Both the position numbers and the translations under genes were made by a program. From NCBI RefSeq assembly GCF_020524625.1, contig NZ_JAIVLL010000002.1:806001-870000 (forward strand): a DNA stretch of 64,000 nt, given 5' to 3'. A model generated the notes under the pieces. It was not told the origin of the DNA and made no database searches. It saw only the letters and a program-made list of their open reading frames with translations. Below, piece by piece: positions 1-8,523 of the stretch; position 1 is the first letter of the stretch, and every line of letters begins with the position of its first letter. The stretch is from Brevundimonas poindexterae (GTDB lineage: Bacteria > Pseudomonadota > Alphaproteobacteria > Caulobacterales > Caulobacteraceae).

Positions 1-1
1 G

Positions 2-2524
2 GGCGCGCGTACGGTCGCCGATGCCGAGCGCTATGAGAAAATCTACGCCGACGCCATCCATGCGGTCGGTAAGGGGCGGGCCCAGCGCCCCGAGTCCAGG
101 GGCCCGCAGACCGGCCACGGCGTGTCGGTCAAGCTGTCGGCCCTGTCGCCCCGCTATGAGGCGGTCCAGAGCGCCCGCGTGTGGGAAGAGCTCTATCCCC
201 GGGTCAAGCGACTGGCCCTGATCGCCGCCGAATATGACATGAATTTCTGCATGGACGCGGAAGAGGCCGACCGCCTCGTCATTTCGCTGAAACTGCTCGA
301 CCGGCTAGCGAACGACCCTGACCTTGGCGAATGGAAGGGGCTTGGCCTGGCGGTCCAGGCCTATCAGAAGCGGGCCCCGGAAGTGGTGGCCCGCGTGGCC
401 GAGCTGGCCCGCACCTCGGGCCGGCGGCTGATGGTGCGTCTGGTCAAGGGCGCCTATTGGGACACCGAGATCAAGCGCGCCCAGGTGATGGGGCGGACCG
501 ACTACCCCGTCTATACGACCAAGGCCGCGACCGACGTGAACTATCTGGTCTGCGCTCAGGCCATCATTGATGCGGCCCCGCATCTGTACGGCCAGTTCGC
601 CACCCACAATGCCGTCTCCCTGACCGCGATCCACCGCATGGCACGCCGCGCCGATGTAAAGGTCGAGTTCCAGCGCCTGCACGGCATGGGCGAGGCCCTC
701 TATGACGCGGCCGAGGCCCGCTGGAAGGATGACCGGCCGGTGGTGCGCGCCTATGCCCCCGTCGGTGGGCACGAGGAACTGCTGCCCTATCTGGTCCGTC
801 GCCTGCTGGAGAACGGTGCCAATTCGTCCTTCGTCCATGTGCTGATGGATGAGCGGGTGCCCGCGATATCGGTCGCCACCGACCCCGTCTCGCTGGTCGA
901 GGCCCAGCCCGACCGCCACGCCCGTATCCCCGTGCCCCGGTCGATCTACGGCGACCGCCTGAACTCACTGGGCCGCGACTATACCCGCAAGAGCGATCGC
1001 GAAACGCACGCCGAGGCGCTCGAACTGGTGGACCGCGAACGCCTGACATCGGGCCCGATGATCGGAGGCCTGCTGCACGCCGGCGTCCATGCCGAGGATG
1101 TGACCAACCCCTATCGGCGTGACGATGTCCTGGGCCATGTGTCCGAGGCCTCGCCGGACGAGATCGACAACGCTATCGAAAAGGCCGGCCGCGCCCAGCT
1201 GGCCTGGGATCGTCAGGGCGGCCCCGCGCGCGCCCATGTCCTGCGCGCCATGGCCGACGGGCTTGAAGCCGACCTCGACCGTCTGGTCGCCCTGCTCAGC
1301 CGCGAGGCGGGCAAGACGCTGAACGACGGCGTGGCCGAGGTGCGCGAAGCCGCCGACTTCTGTCGCTATTACGCCATGCTGGCCGAGCGCGACTTTGCCG
1401 GTCCCGAGACGCTCACCGGTCCGGCGGGCGAGACCAACCGCCTGATGCTGCACGGTCGCGGCGTGTTCGCCTGCATCAGCCCGTGGAACTTCCCGCTGGC
1501 CATCTTCACCGGTCAGGTCGCCGCAGCGCTGGCTGCCGGCAACGCCGTGGTGGCCAAGCCCGCCGAACAGACCCCGCTGATTGCCGCCGAGGCGGTCCGC
1601 CTGTTCCAGCGCTGCGGCCTTGAGCCCGATGTTCTGGCCCTCCTGCCGGGCCGGGGCGAGACGGTCGGCGCCAAGCTGGTATCGCACCCCGGCATCAACG
1701 GCGTCGCCTTCACCGGCGGCACCGAAACGGCCTGGGCGATCAACCGCGCCATCGCAGCGCGGCCGGGACCGATCCTGCCCTTCATCGCCGAGACCGGCGG
1801 TCTGAACGCCATGTTCGTGGACACCACCGCCCTGCGCGAACAGGTGATCGACGATGTGCTGGTGTCGGCCTTCGGGTCCGCCGGCCAGCGCTGCTCGGCC
1901 CTGCGCATCCTGTATGTGCCGAAGGACGGCGCCCAGGTGCTGGTCGACGGGCTGAAGGGCGCGCTGGATGCCCTGGTGATCGGCGACCCGGCCGATCCTT
2001 CGACCGACATCGGTCCGGTGATCGACGCCGAGAGCCGCAAGGTGCTGGAAGACCACGTCGCGCGGCTGGAAAAGGAGGGCAAGGTCATTGCCCGGGGCAA
2101 TTTGCCCGAAGGCGCCGATCGCGGGGACCTCTTCGCCCCGGTGATCGCGGAGATTCCGACGTGCGACTTCCTCGAGAAGGAGGTCTTCGGCCCGATCCTG
2201 CACATCTATCGCTATGGCCCGAACGAGCTGAAGACGGTCACCGAGAAGCTGGCCGCGCGTGGCTATGGGCTGACGCTGGGCGTGCACAGCCGGATCGAGG
2301 CCTTTGCCGATCAGGTCATCCGCCTGGTCCCCGCCGGCAATGTCTACATCAACCGCTCGATGACCGGCGCCGTGGTGGGCGTCCAGCCGTTCGGCGGCGA
2401 GGGCCTGTCGGGCACCGGTCCCAAGGCCGGTGGTCCCCACAGCCTGATCCGCTTCGCGGCTGAAAAGGCCATCTCGAACAATATCGCGGCCCAGGGCGGC
2501 GACCCGGCGCTGATGAACCTCTGA
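2..2524 (+). CDS. putA: Bifunctional proline dehydrogenase / L-glutamate-gamma-semialdehyde dehydrogenase PutA (5' partial)
   Basis: Oxidises proline to P5C (FAD-dependent) and then to glutamate (NAD-dependent), feeding the quinone pool. The reading frame is already open at base 2, and the residues before the first GTG/ATG (GARTVADAERYEKIYADAIH) match PutA, so the start lies outside the window; about 840 residues are visible of a usual ~1000-1050. The proline dehydrogenase barrel shows GVSVKLSAL and RLVKGAYWDTEI. The aldehyde dehydrogenase half shows SPWNFPLAIFTGQ, the Rossmann FTGGTETA, AETGGLNA with the general-base Glu, and GQRCSAL with the nucleophilic Cys at visible residue ~631. It ends in GGEGLSGTGPKAGG, typical of the family. 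Whether an N-terminal DNA-binding domain exists cannot be seen. Identification is secure. Confidence 0.97.
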   Translation, partial: GARTVADAERYEKIYADAIHAVGKGRAQRPESRGPQTGHGVSVKLSALSPRYEAVQSARVWEELYPRVKRLALIAAEYDMNFCMDAEEADRLVISLKLLDRLANDPDLGEWKGLGLAVQAYQKRAPEVVARVAELARTSGRRLMVRLVKGAYWDTEIKRAQVMGRTDYPVYTTKAATDVNYLVCAQAIIDAAPHLYGQFATHNAVSLTAIHRMARRADVKVEFQRLHGMGEALYDAAEARWKDDRPVVRAYAPVGGHEELLPYLVRRLLENGANSSFVHVLMDERVPAISVATDPVSLVEAQPDRHARIPVPRSIYGDRLNSLGRDYTRKSDRETHAEALELVDRERLTSGPMIGGLLHAGVHAEDVTNPYRRDDVLGHVSEASPDEIDNAIEKAGRAQLAWDRQGGPARAHVLRAMADGLEADLDRLVALLSREAGKTLNDGVAEVREAADFCRYYAMLAERDFAGPETLTGPAGETNRLMLHGRGVFACISPWNFPLAIFTGQVAAALAAGNAVVAKPAEQTPLIAAEAVRLFQRCGLEPDVLALLPGRGETVGAKLVSHPGINGVAFTGGTETAWAINRAIAARPGPILPFIAETGGLNAMFVDTTALREQVIDDVLVSAFGSAGQRCSALRILYVPKDGAQVLVDGLKGALDALVIGDPADPSTDIGPVIDAESRKVLEDHVARLEKEGKVIARGNLPEGADRGDLFAPVIAEIPTCDFLEKEVFGPILHIYRYGPNELKTVTEKLAARGYGLTLGVHSRIEAFADQVIRLVPAGNVYINRSMTGAVVGVQPFGGEGLSGTGPKAGGPHSLIRFAAEKAISNNIAAQGGDPALMNL

Positions 2525-2537
2525 TCCGAACGACGAA

Positions 2538-2565
2538 AGCCGGCTCCGCTTGCGCGAAACCGGCT
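2538..2565. terminator. Weak bidirectional hairpin between convergent putA and rtcB
   Basis: AGCCGG (2538-2543) pairs with CCGGCT (2560-2565) across a 16-nt loop, in the 45-bp gap between two convergent genes. Read on the minus strand the stem is followed by TTTCG, read on the plus strand by CCCGTC, so any intrinsic termination is weak and favours rtcB transcripts. Confidence 0.3.
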
Positions 2566-2569
2566 CCCG

Positions 2570-3787
2570 TCATCCCTTCACGCACACCACCTGACGCAGG
2601 GTGTGAACCACCTCGATCAGGTCGGACTGGGCCGCGATGACCGCATCGATGTCCTTGTAGGCCATCGGCGTTTCGTCGATCACCTCGGCGTCCTTGCGGC
2701 ACTCTACGCCCTCGGTCGCGCGGATGTGGTCCTCGACCGTGAAGCGGCGCTTGGCCTCGGTCCGGCTCATGGCCCGACCGGCGCCGTGCGAGCAGGTGCA
2801 GAACGAGTCCGCATTGCCCTTGCCGCGCACGATGAAGGACTTCGCCCCCATCGAGCCGGGGATGATCCCCAGTTCACCGTCCTTCGCCGAGACCGCGCCC
2901 TTGCGGGTCAGGAACACGTCCTTGCCGAAATGCTTCTCCTTCGAGACGTAGTTGTGGTGGCAGTTGACCGCTTCCTGCGTCGTCTCCAGATCCGGCCAGA
3001 AGACCTTCAGCACACCCAGCACCTGCTCCATCATCACCTCGCGGTTGGCGCGGGCGTATTTCTGCGCCCACGACACGGCGCGGACGTAGTCGATGAAGCC
3101 TTCGGAGCCTTCCGGGAAGTAGGCCAGGTCCTGATCCGGCAGGTTCAGGAACCAGCGCCGCGCCTCGTGCTTCGCCCGCTCGATGAAGTAGGACCCGAAC
3201 CGGTTACCGACCCCGCGCGAGCCCGAGTGCAGCATGACCCACAGGTCACCGGCCTCGTCGAGGCACAGCTCGACGAAGTGGTTTCCCGTGCCCAGGGTTC
3301 CCAGATGGCCAAAGCCGCGCGGATGCGCCGCTTTCGGGTGCTTGTCGACCACGGCCCCATAGCCGGCCTTCAGCGCCTCCCACCGGGTGGCCGCGGACGT
3401 CGGCGGTTCGGACTGCCAGGCGCCCTTGTCGTTGCGCCCGCCATTGTCGGTCCGACCGTGGGGCACCGCCGCCTCGATGGCGGACCGGATGCCGGACAGG
3501 TCGTCGGGCAGGTGTTCGGCCCGGACCGAGGTCCGCACCGCCATCATGCCACAGCCGATGTCGACCCCTACGGCCGCCGGAATGATGGCGCCCACCGTCG
3601 GGATCACCGATCCCACGGTCGCGCCCTTGCCCCAGTGCACATCCGGCATGACCGCGACGTGCTTGTGGATGAAGGGCAGGGCGGCCACATTCTTCAGTTG
3701 TTGAAGCGCCGCATCCTCGATCGGCACCCCGCGGGTCCAGGCCTTGATCGGCACCCGCTCGCTTTCGATTACGTCATAGCCGGACAT
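2570..3787 (-). CDS. rtcB: RNA-splicing ligase RtcB
   Basis: GTP- and Mn-dependent ligase joining 2',3'-cyclic phosphate (3'-phosphate) ends to 5'-OH RNA ends. 405 residues, slightly shorter than E. coli RtcB. Metal-site motifs are all present: VDIGCG (Asp76, Cys79), GTGNHFVEL (~167), MLHSGSRG (His187), CHHNY (276-280), GSMGAKSF, and SHGAGRAMSRTEA with the guanylated His334. The ATG at 3787 follows a GAGGAGA ribosome-binding site. No rtcA (RNA cyclase), rtcR activator or archease gene lies within view, so regulation and substrate are unknown; the upstream 275-bp gap holds two perfect hairpins. Confident identity. Confidence 0.95.
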   Translation of the reverse strand: MSGYDVIESERVPIKAWTRGVPIEDAALQQLKNVAALPFIHKHVAVMPDVHWGKGATVGSVIPTVGAIIPAAVGVDIGCGMMAVRTSVRAEHLPDDLSGIRSAIEAAVPHGRTDNGGRNDKGAWQSEPPTSAATRWEALKAGYGAVVDKHPKAAHPRGFGHLGTLGTGNHFVELCLDEAGDLWVMLHSGSRGVGNRFGSYFIERAKHEARRWFLNLPDQDLAYFPEGSEGFIDYVRAVSWAQKYARANREVMMEQVLGVLKVFWPDLETTQEAVNCHHNYVSKEKHFGKDVFLTRKGAVSAKDGELGIIPGSMGAKSFIVRGKGNADSFCTCSHGAGRAMSRTEAKRRFTVEDHIRATEGVECRKDAEVIDETPMAYKDIDAVIAAQSDLIEVVHTLRQVVCVKG

Positions 3788-3853
3788 GGCCGACGTCTCC
3801 TCTTCTGTCTGGTTCTCCCGAACCGGTCAGAGGACGCCTGTCTGGATATGACA

Positions 3854-3881
3854 AACCCCTCCGCCGGAAGCAGGAGGGGTT
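3854..3881 (-). other. Perfect 9-bp hairpin in the rtcB leader region
   Basis: AACCCCTCC (3854-3862) and GGAGGGGTT (3873-3881) form a perfect 9-bp stem with a 10-nt loop, about 70 bp upstream of the rtcB start. No U-tract follows on either strand (six A follow on the plus strand), so it is not a canonical terminator; it could be a leader structure of the rtcB mRNA or a processing site after mvaB. Confidence 0.4.
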
Positions 3882-3945
3882 GGAAAAAACCGAAGCCGTT
3901 ACGCCCAGTCGCTTACCAGATCCCTCCCGCGCACGCGCCATTGCC

Positions 3946-3966
3946 CTCGACCGGCTGGCGGTCGAG
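3946..3966 (-). other. Perfect 8-bp hairpin between mvaB and rtcB
   Basis: CTCGACCG (3946-3953), loop GCTGG, CGGTCGAG (3959-3966). It lies about 100 bp downstream of the mvaB stop and 160 bp upstream of rtcB. There is no adjacent T-run; it may stabilise the 3' end of the mvaB message or be part of a structured rtcB leader. Confidence 0.35.
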
Positions 3967-4062
3967 CAACATGGGCAGATACGAAGGAGCGCTTCTGGTG
4001 AACATGGGTGTCTCGGTTTCGGGAGGGCGCTGTTAGACGAAACAGGCTGACAAGGCAAATCC

Positions 4063-4974
4063 CTAGACGGGCCATCCCCCTGCGCGGCTGAGGGCGCTGG
4101 GAGCCGGGCGGCCGATCTTCTCGCCGATCCAGCGGGCGGTTTCGATCAGGGCATCGAGGTCATAGCCGGTCTCGAAGCCCCCGCGCTCAAGCATATAGAC
4201 CAGGTCCTCGGTGGCGATATTGCCCGTGGCCCCGGGGGCGAACGGACACCCCCCGATGCCGCCCACCGAGGCGTCCAGAACGCCGACCCCGGCCTCGATC
4301 CCCGCATGGGCGTTGGCCAGGCCTGTGTTGCGGGTGTCATGGAAATGCAGGCGCAGGGTGGCGTCGGGCGCGGCCTTCCTCGCCGCCTCGACCTTTCTGG
4401 TGACCGCCCAGGGGTCGCCGGCGCCGATGGTGTCGGCCAGGGCGATCTCGCGAATGCCCATGGCGGCATAGGCGCCCACCATGTCGGCGACCTGATCGAC
4501 ACTGACCTCGCCGTCGAACGGGCAGCCCCAGACGCAAGACAGGGTCACCGACAGCGACGGCGCAGCATCCCCGGGGGCGGCATTGTGGCGGCGGGCGACG
4601 ATGGCCTCGACCATGGCCCGCTGTCCGGCCCGGTCCAGCCCCTGGTTCTTCAGCCCGAAGCCGTCGGTGGCGGCGACCGAAACATTGACCTCATCGACCG
4701 CTGTGGCGATGGCCCGGTCATAGCCCCGCCCGTTCAGCACCAAGCCGATGCGACTGCGGCCCGGCTCGGGGGGCAGGGCGGCCATGACCTCTTCGGCGCC
4801 CGCCATCTGGGGCACATATTTCGGGTGGACGAAGCTGACCGCCTCGATGCGGCGGGCACCGGCGGCCTCCAGCCGGCGGGTCAGCTCGGCGCGGACGGCG
4901 GGCTCCAGTACCGTCTTCTCGTTCTGCAGGCCGTCGCGGGGACCGACCTCGACAATCTCGATCCGGCGCCTCAT
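4063..4974 (-). CDS. mvaB: Hydroxymethylglutaryl-CoA lyase
   Basis: Cleaves (S)-HMG-CoA to acetoacetate and acetyl-CoA, the last step of leucine degradation. 303 residues, normal for the family (TIM barrel, DRE-TIM metallolyase). Visible residues: GPRDG with Arg12/Asp14 near the N terminus, HFHDT (His210, His212 metal ligands), and the HMG-CoA lyase signature GIGGCPFAPGATGN with the catalytic Cys243. The start ATG overlaps the stop of the upstream glycosyltransferase by 4 bp (ATGA), so translation is probably coupled, although the functions are unrelated. No other leucine-catabolic genes are in the window. Confidence 0.95.
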   Translation of the reverse strand: MRRRIEIVEVGPRDGLQNEKTVLEPAVRAELTRRLEAAGARRIEAVSFVHPKYVPQMAGAEEVMAALPPEPGRSRIGLVLNGRGYDRAIATAVDEVNVSVAATDGFGLKNQGLDRAGQRAMVEAIVARRHNAAPGDAAPSLSVTLSCVWGCPFDGEVSVDQVADMVGAYAAMGIREIALADTIGAGDPWAVTRKVEAARKAAPDATLRLHFHDTRNTGLANAHAGIEAGVGVLDASVGGIGGCPFAPGATGNIATEDLVYMLERGGFETGYDLDALIETARWIGEKIGRPAPSALSRAGGWPV

Positions 4975-6650
4975 CGCGCGCCCTCGACCGGCACATCGGC
5001 CCCCGGGGGCGCATAGACGGTCAGATCGACGTCATCGCCGGTCGAATAGTTGTGGCCGCTCACCTCGCCGACCGCGCGGCCGGTCACGCCCAGCCGGGCT
5101 GCCGCCTGGGCAAAGGCTTCGGCGTCGCGCGCCTCGACGATGGCCGGCCGTCCCTCGGACAGCGCCCGCGCGGCGCCCTCGGCATCGGTCAACTGGGTGG
5201 TACGCCCGGTCAGGAAGACAAAGCTGGGCTCGTGGAAGGTGGTAATCGCCACGGGGCTGGTGGTCAGCCCCTGACGCGGATGCAGATTGGCCTCCTTCAG
5301 CACCTTGGTCAGCTGTGGGGCGATGGCCAGCGGGCGCAGCTGCCGGATCGTGCCGGACAGGGCGGTGTGGCTGAGAACGCCCAGGGCGAGGGCGGTGACC
5401 AGGGCCGCCACTGGCGCCTTGTTCAAGAGCAGGAAGCCCCCCACGGCCGCGGCCGCGACGGCTGAGACCATGGTGATCGCCGCCCAGGTCTGGGCGGTCG
5501 AGGTGGCATAGTTCGACACGCCATAGACAGTGATGGCCACGATCAGTCCGGCCGCGACCAGTCCAAGGACCGCCCCCACCCGGCGCGAGAGGGCGCCGAT
5601 CGGCCGGGTCAGGGCCACGGCGGCCAGCAGCGCCAGCGCACCGAAGGTCGGCAGGGTGTAGTGGACCAGCTTGGTCGGCGTCAGCTCGAAGATCAGCCAG
5701 CCGGGCACCAGCCAGCAGATGAGGAAGCGGATGGCCGGTTCCGTCCGCCGATGCCAGGCGGTGGAGATCGAGGCCGGCAGCAGCAGGGTGGCCGGAAAGA
5801 ACAGCAGGGGCAGCAGCAGCAGATAGACGCCCGGAGGGGCGCCGTGGCTCTCATGGCCGCCCGCCACCTTGGGCGCCAGATCCCCGGCAATGGCCTCGCG
5901 CCAGAAGCCACCGTCGGTGGCGACCGTGATGGCCAGCGCCCACGGGCCGACGATCAGGGCGACCAGCGCCAGTCCCCAGCCCCAGCCCAGCGGTTTCAGC
6001 CAGCGGAAGTCCCGGTCCCAGACCGACAGGGCCAGAATGGCGGGCACGATGACGATCAGGCCGATCGGCCCCTTGACCAGAATCGACAGGCCCAGTGCCC
6101 CCCAGAAGATCAGCTTGTGCGGTCGGCGTGGGGGATCATTGGCCCGCACCGCCAGATAGATGCGCATCAGGGCGGCCATCGCCGCGGTCACACAGGCGAC
6201 CAGAACCGCGTCGGTCTTGGCGATCCCGGCCTCGGTCGACAGCAGGAAACAGGCCCCCAGTATCGCCCCGGCCAGCACGCCGGTACGGGTGCCGAAGACC
6301 GCTGTGCCGACCCAGGCACAGGCGAGGGCGGCGATCATCGCCCCCAGCAGCGAGGGCAGGCGATAGGGCTGGATGGCGCGGTTCTCGGCATTGCCGGTCA
6401 CCGCGACCGCAGCGGCCTGCATCCAGTAGATGCCGACGGGCTTCTTCCAGCGCGGCTCGTCCTGAAAGCGAATATCGACGAAGTCGCCGGTCTCCAGCAT
6501 CTGGGACGTCGCCTGCGCATAGCGGCTTTCATCCCGGTCCAGCGGCGGCAGCAGCAACAGGCCGGGCAGGCCGGCGACGAACGCCACCAGGGCGGCAAGG
6601 GCCAGGCCGCGCCAGCCGCGCAGTCGATGGGCGAGATCCAGTCCGGTCAT
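4971..6650 (-). CDS. ArnT/PMT-family lipid-linked sugar transferase, multi-pass membrane protein
   Basis: Predicted inner-membrane GT-C glycosyltransferase that moves a sugar from a polyprenyl phosphate carrier to an acceptor on the periplasmic side. 559 residues from the ATG at 6650, preferred over a GTG 21 bp upstream because it gives a normal N terminus (MTGLDLAHRL) before the first membrane helix. Family hallmarks: PPLDRDESRYAQ with the catalytic acidic residues in the first periplasmic loop, RWKKPVGIYW, TDAVL, ILVKGPIG and KLVHYTLP, with about a dozen hydrophobic segments and a soluble C-terminal tail. A divergent GT2 gene of the polyprenyl-phosphate glycosyltransferase type lies 110 bp away and could make its donor. 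Acceptor (lipid A, LPS core or another glycan) is not knowable here. Confidence 0.85.
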   Translation of the reverse strand: MTGLDLAHRLRGWRGLALAALVAFVAGLPGLLLLPPLDRDESRYAQATSQMLETGDFVDIRFQDEPRWKKPVGIYWMQAAAVAVTGNAENRAIQPYRLPSLLGAMIAALACAWVGTAVFGTRTGVLAGAILGACFLLSTEAGIAKTDAVLVACVTAAMAALMRIYLAVRANDPPRRPHKLIFWGALGLSILVKGPIGLIVIVPAILALSVWDRDFRWLKPLGWGWGLALVALIVGPWALAITVATDGGFWREAIAGDLAPKVAGGHESHGAPPGVYLLLLPLLFFPATLLLPASISTAWHRRTEPAIRFLICWLVPGWLIFELTPTKLVHYTLPTFGALALLAAVALTRPIGALSRRVGAVLGLVAAGLIVAITVYGVSNYATSTAQTWAAITMVSAVAAAAVGGFLLLNKAPVAALVTALALGVLSHTALSGTIRQLRPLAIAPQLTKVLKEANLHPRQGLTTSPVAITTFHEPSFVFLTGRTTQLTDAEGAARALSEGRPAIVEARDAEAFAQAAARLGVTGRAVGEVSGHNYSTGDDVDLTVYAPPGADVPVEGAR

Positions 6651-6760
6651 GGCTCCGCTTCTATCACGCACTTTCCGATTGCGTCAGCCGCCTCGCGCGA
6701 GCGTGACCGGTCCTGCGCGCGACCCTCCCCCTTCCGCGCAAAACCCGCTAGATAGCGGCC

Positions 6761-7501
6761 ATGACAGCCGCTGCGCCCCTCATCTCCGTGGTCGTTCCCG
6801 TGCATGACGAGGCCGGGGCGGTCGAAACCCTGGTCACCGAAATCGCCGAGGCCTTCGCCGGCCGGAACCATGAAATGGTGCTGGTCAATGACGCCAGCCG
6901 CGACCAGACCCTCGCCTTGCTGGAGGGCTTGAAGGCGCGCGTTCCCACGCTGCGCGTGCTGTCCCACGGCACCAATGCGGGCCAGAGCCGCGCGGTGCGC
7001 ACCGGCGTGCTGGCCGCGCGGGGCGAGGTGGTGGTGACCCTGGACGGCGACGGCCAGAACCCGCCGTCAGAGGCGCCGAAGCTGGTCGACGCCCTGCTGG
7101 CCGCCCCGCCCGAGGTTGCGCTGGTGGGCGGTGTTCGCCAGCGGCGGCAGGACACGGGGGCCAAGCTGTGGGCCTCGCGCTGGGCCAACCGCATCCGCAA
7201 GCGCCTGCTGGGCGATGATGCCGACGACACCGGTTGCGGGCTCAAGGCCTTCCGCCGCGACGTCTTTTTGCGGCTTCCCTATTTCGATCACATCCACCGC
7301 TACCTGCCGGCCCTGATGATCCGCGAGGGCTATCAGAACCGCTATCTGCCGATCTCGCACCGCGCGCGCGACACGGGCCAGTCCAAATACACCAACTGGG
7401 AGCGCCTGATGGCCAGCCTGTCGGACCTGCTCGGCGTCATGTGGCTGAAATCGCGGGCCCGGAACCCCGGCCACATCACCGAGGTCGGGGACGGGGAATA
7501 G
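6761..7501 (+). CDS. GT2 glycosyltransferase, polyprenyl-phosphate (DPM1/ArnC-like) type
   Basis: GT-A fold transferase expected to load a nucleotide sugar onto undecaprenyl phosphate. 246 residues with the N-terminal ISVVVPVHDEAGAV, the VNDASRD motif, and the metal-binding DGDGQNPP (Asp95-x-Asp97); ends with RDTGQSKYTNWER, typical of DPM1-like enzymes. No C-terminal membrane helices, unlike ArnC or GtrB, so it resembles soluble DPM1-type enzymes. The ATG at 6761 is divergent from the ArnT-like gene, sharing a 110-bp promoter region, which suggests a donor-synthesis/transfer pair. The sugar is unknown. Confidence 0.85.
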   Translation: MTAAAPLISVVVPVHDEAGAVETLVTEIAEAFAGRNHEMVLVNDASRDQTLALLEGLKARVPTLRVLSHGTNAGQSRAVRTGVLAARGEVVVTLDGDGQNPPSEAPKLVDALLAAPPEVALVGGVRQRRQDTGAKLWASRWANRIRKRLLGDDADDTGCGLKAFRRDVFLRLPYFDHIHRYLPALMIREGYQNRYLPISHRARDTGQSKYTNWERLMASLSDLLGVMWLKSRARNPGHITEVGDGE

Positions 7502-7518
7502 GCGAAACGGGGGCAGGC

Positions 7519-8523
7519 ATGGATATCGCGAGCGTCTTTCGCGCCCCCCTGTTCCGGCATGACAGCCGGATTGCGAAGAACAGCCTTCGGCTGGCCCTGG
7601 CCGGTCGGGGCGACCAGCTGTTCGTTGCGGCGGTGACGGTCGTGGCGCTGGCGGCCTTGCACCACCTCCTCTCGGGTCGGCCGCTGGCCGTGGTAATCAG
7701 CCTTGCCCTCGGGGCCTCCGCCCTGTGCGGACTGGGCGTGGCGGGTCTGGTTCACAGGCGCCTGGAATTTCAGGCGTCGGACGGCAGTCTGGCGGCGCAG
7801 GCGCTCTGCCCCGAAGCTCGCCGCGATTACAGCCTGGCCCTCCATCTGGTGTCGGTCGCCCCGGTCATGATCATTGCCCTGATCGCGAAACCCGAGGCCA
7901 TGCTGGCCGCCCCGTTCGGCTATCTGGCCGGTGCGCTCGCCGGGCATGGCGTGCGGGCCGTCCTCCCCACCGGGGGTGTGCGCGCGAAAGGGCGGATGCC
8001 ACTCGGGGTTCAGACCTTCCTGAACCGACCCGTGTCGGGAGCCGTCATCGGGGGCCTGCTTTGCCTGATCCTGCCGTTGCTAGGGGGTTTTGATCCAGCC
8101 CGGGGCGCCGCCTTCGCCGGAATAATGGTCGGCGTCGCGTCGCTCGCCCTGACGACAGTGGATGATGCGGTCGTGCGGTTCATGACTCTCTCGGGATACA
8201 CCGCAGAGCGTATTGTCTGGCTTCAGGCCCGGCCGCTGCTGCTGTGTCTGGCGTTGAGCCTTCCGGCCGCCCTTGTCCTGTCCCTGCCGCTGGCAGCCCT
8301 CGCGATAGCCGGCGTCGGGGTGGCCGCGCTGGTGCTTATGGCCGCGCGCATCCTGGCCTACCGGGTTCATGACCGGCGCGTGGCCGATGTGGTCCTCGGC
8401 CTGTGCGTCGCGGTATGCGGGGTTGTCGGCCTGACCTTTCCGCCGGCCCTTCCCCTTGTTGGGCTCGCCGTGCTGGGCGTGCTGGCCCGGCGGTCCATCC
8501 CGGCCACGTGGCGCCTGTCATGA
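7519..8523 (+). CDS. Uncharacterised multi-pass membrane protein, likely ABC transporter permease
   Basis: 334 residues from the ATG at 7519 with roughly eight or nine strongly hydrophobic segments, for example VAAVTVVALAALHHLL, GAVIGGLLCLILPLLGG and VVLGLCVAVCGVVGLTF. No family motif is recognised. Its last codons overlap the ATG of an ABC ATPase by 4 bp (8520-8523), so it is most probably the membrane partner of that ATPase, giving an ABC-2-like exporter. It starts 17 bp after the GT2 gene, so it may share its transcript. Substrate unknown. The function is inferred from gene pairing only. Confidence 0.6.
   Translation: MDIASVFRAPLFRHDSRIAKNSLRLALAGRGDQLFVAAVTVVALAALHHLLSGRPLAVVISLALGASALCGLGVAGLVHRRLEFQASDGSLAAQALCPEARRDYSLALHLVSVAPVMIIALIAKPEAMLAAPFGYLAGALAGHGVRAVLPTGGVRAKGRMPLGVQTFLNRPVSGAVIGGLLCLILPLLGGFDPARGAAFAGIMVGVASLALTTVDDAVVRFMTLSGYTAERIVWLQARPLLLCLALSLPAALVLSLPLAALAIAGVGVAALVLMAARILAYRVHDRRVADVVLGLCVAVCGVVGLTFPPALPLVGLAVLGVLARRSIPATWRLS

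Noticed and set aside
965..2440. Long open frames antisense to putA, and similar ones opposite acnA, dcp, pheT and others
   Set aside because: High-GC coding DNA leaves the opposite strand open; their translations are His/Gly/Arg-rich, match no family, and the sense gene is unmistakable in each case.
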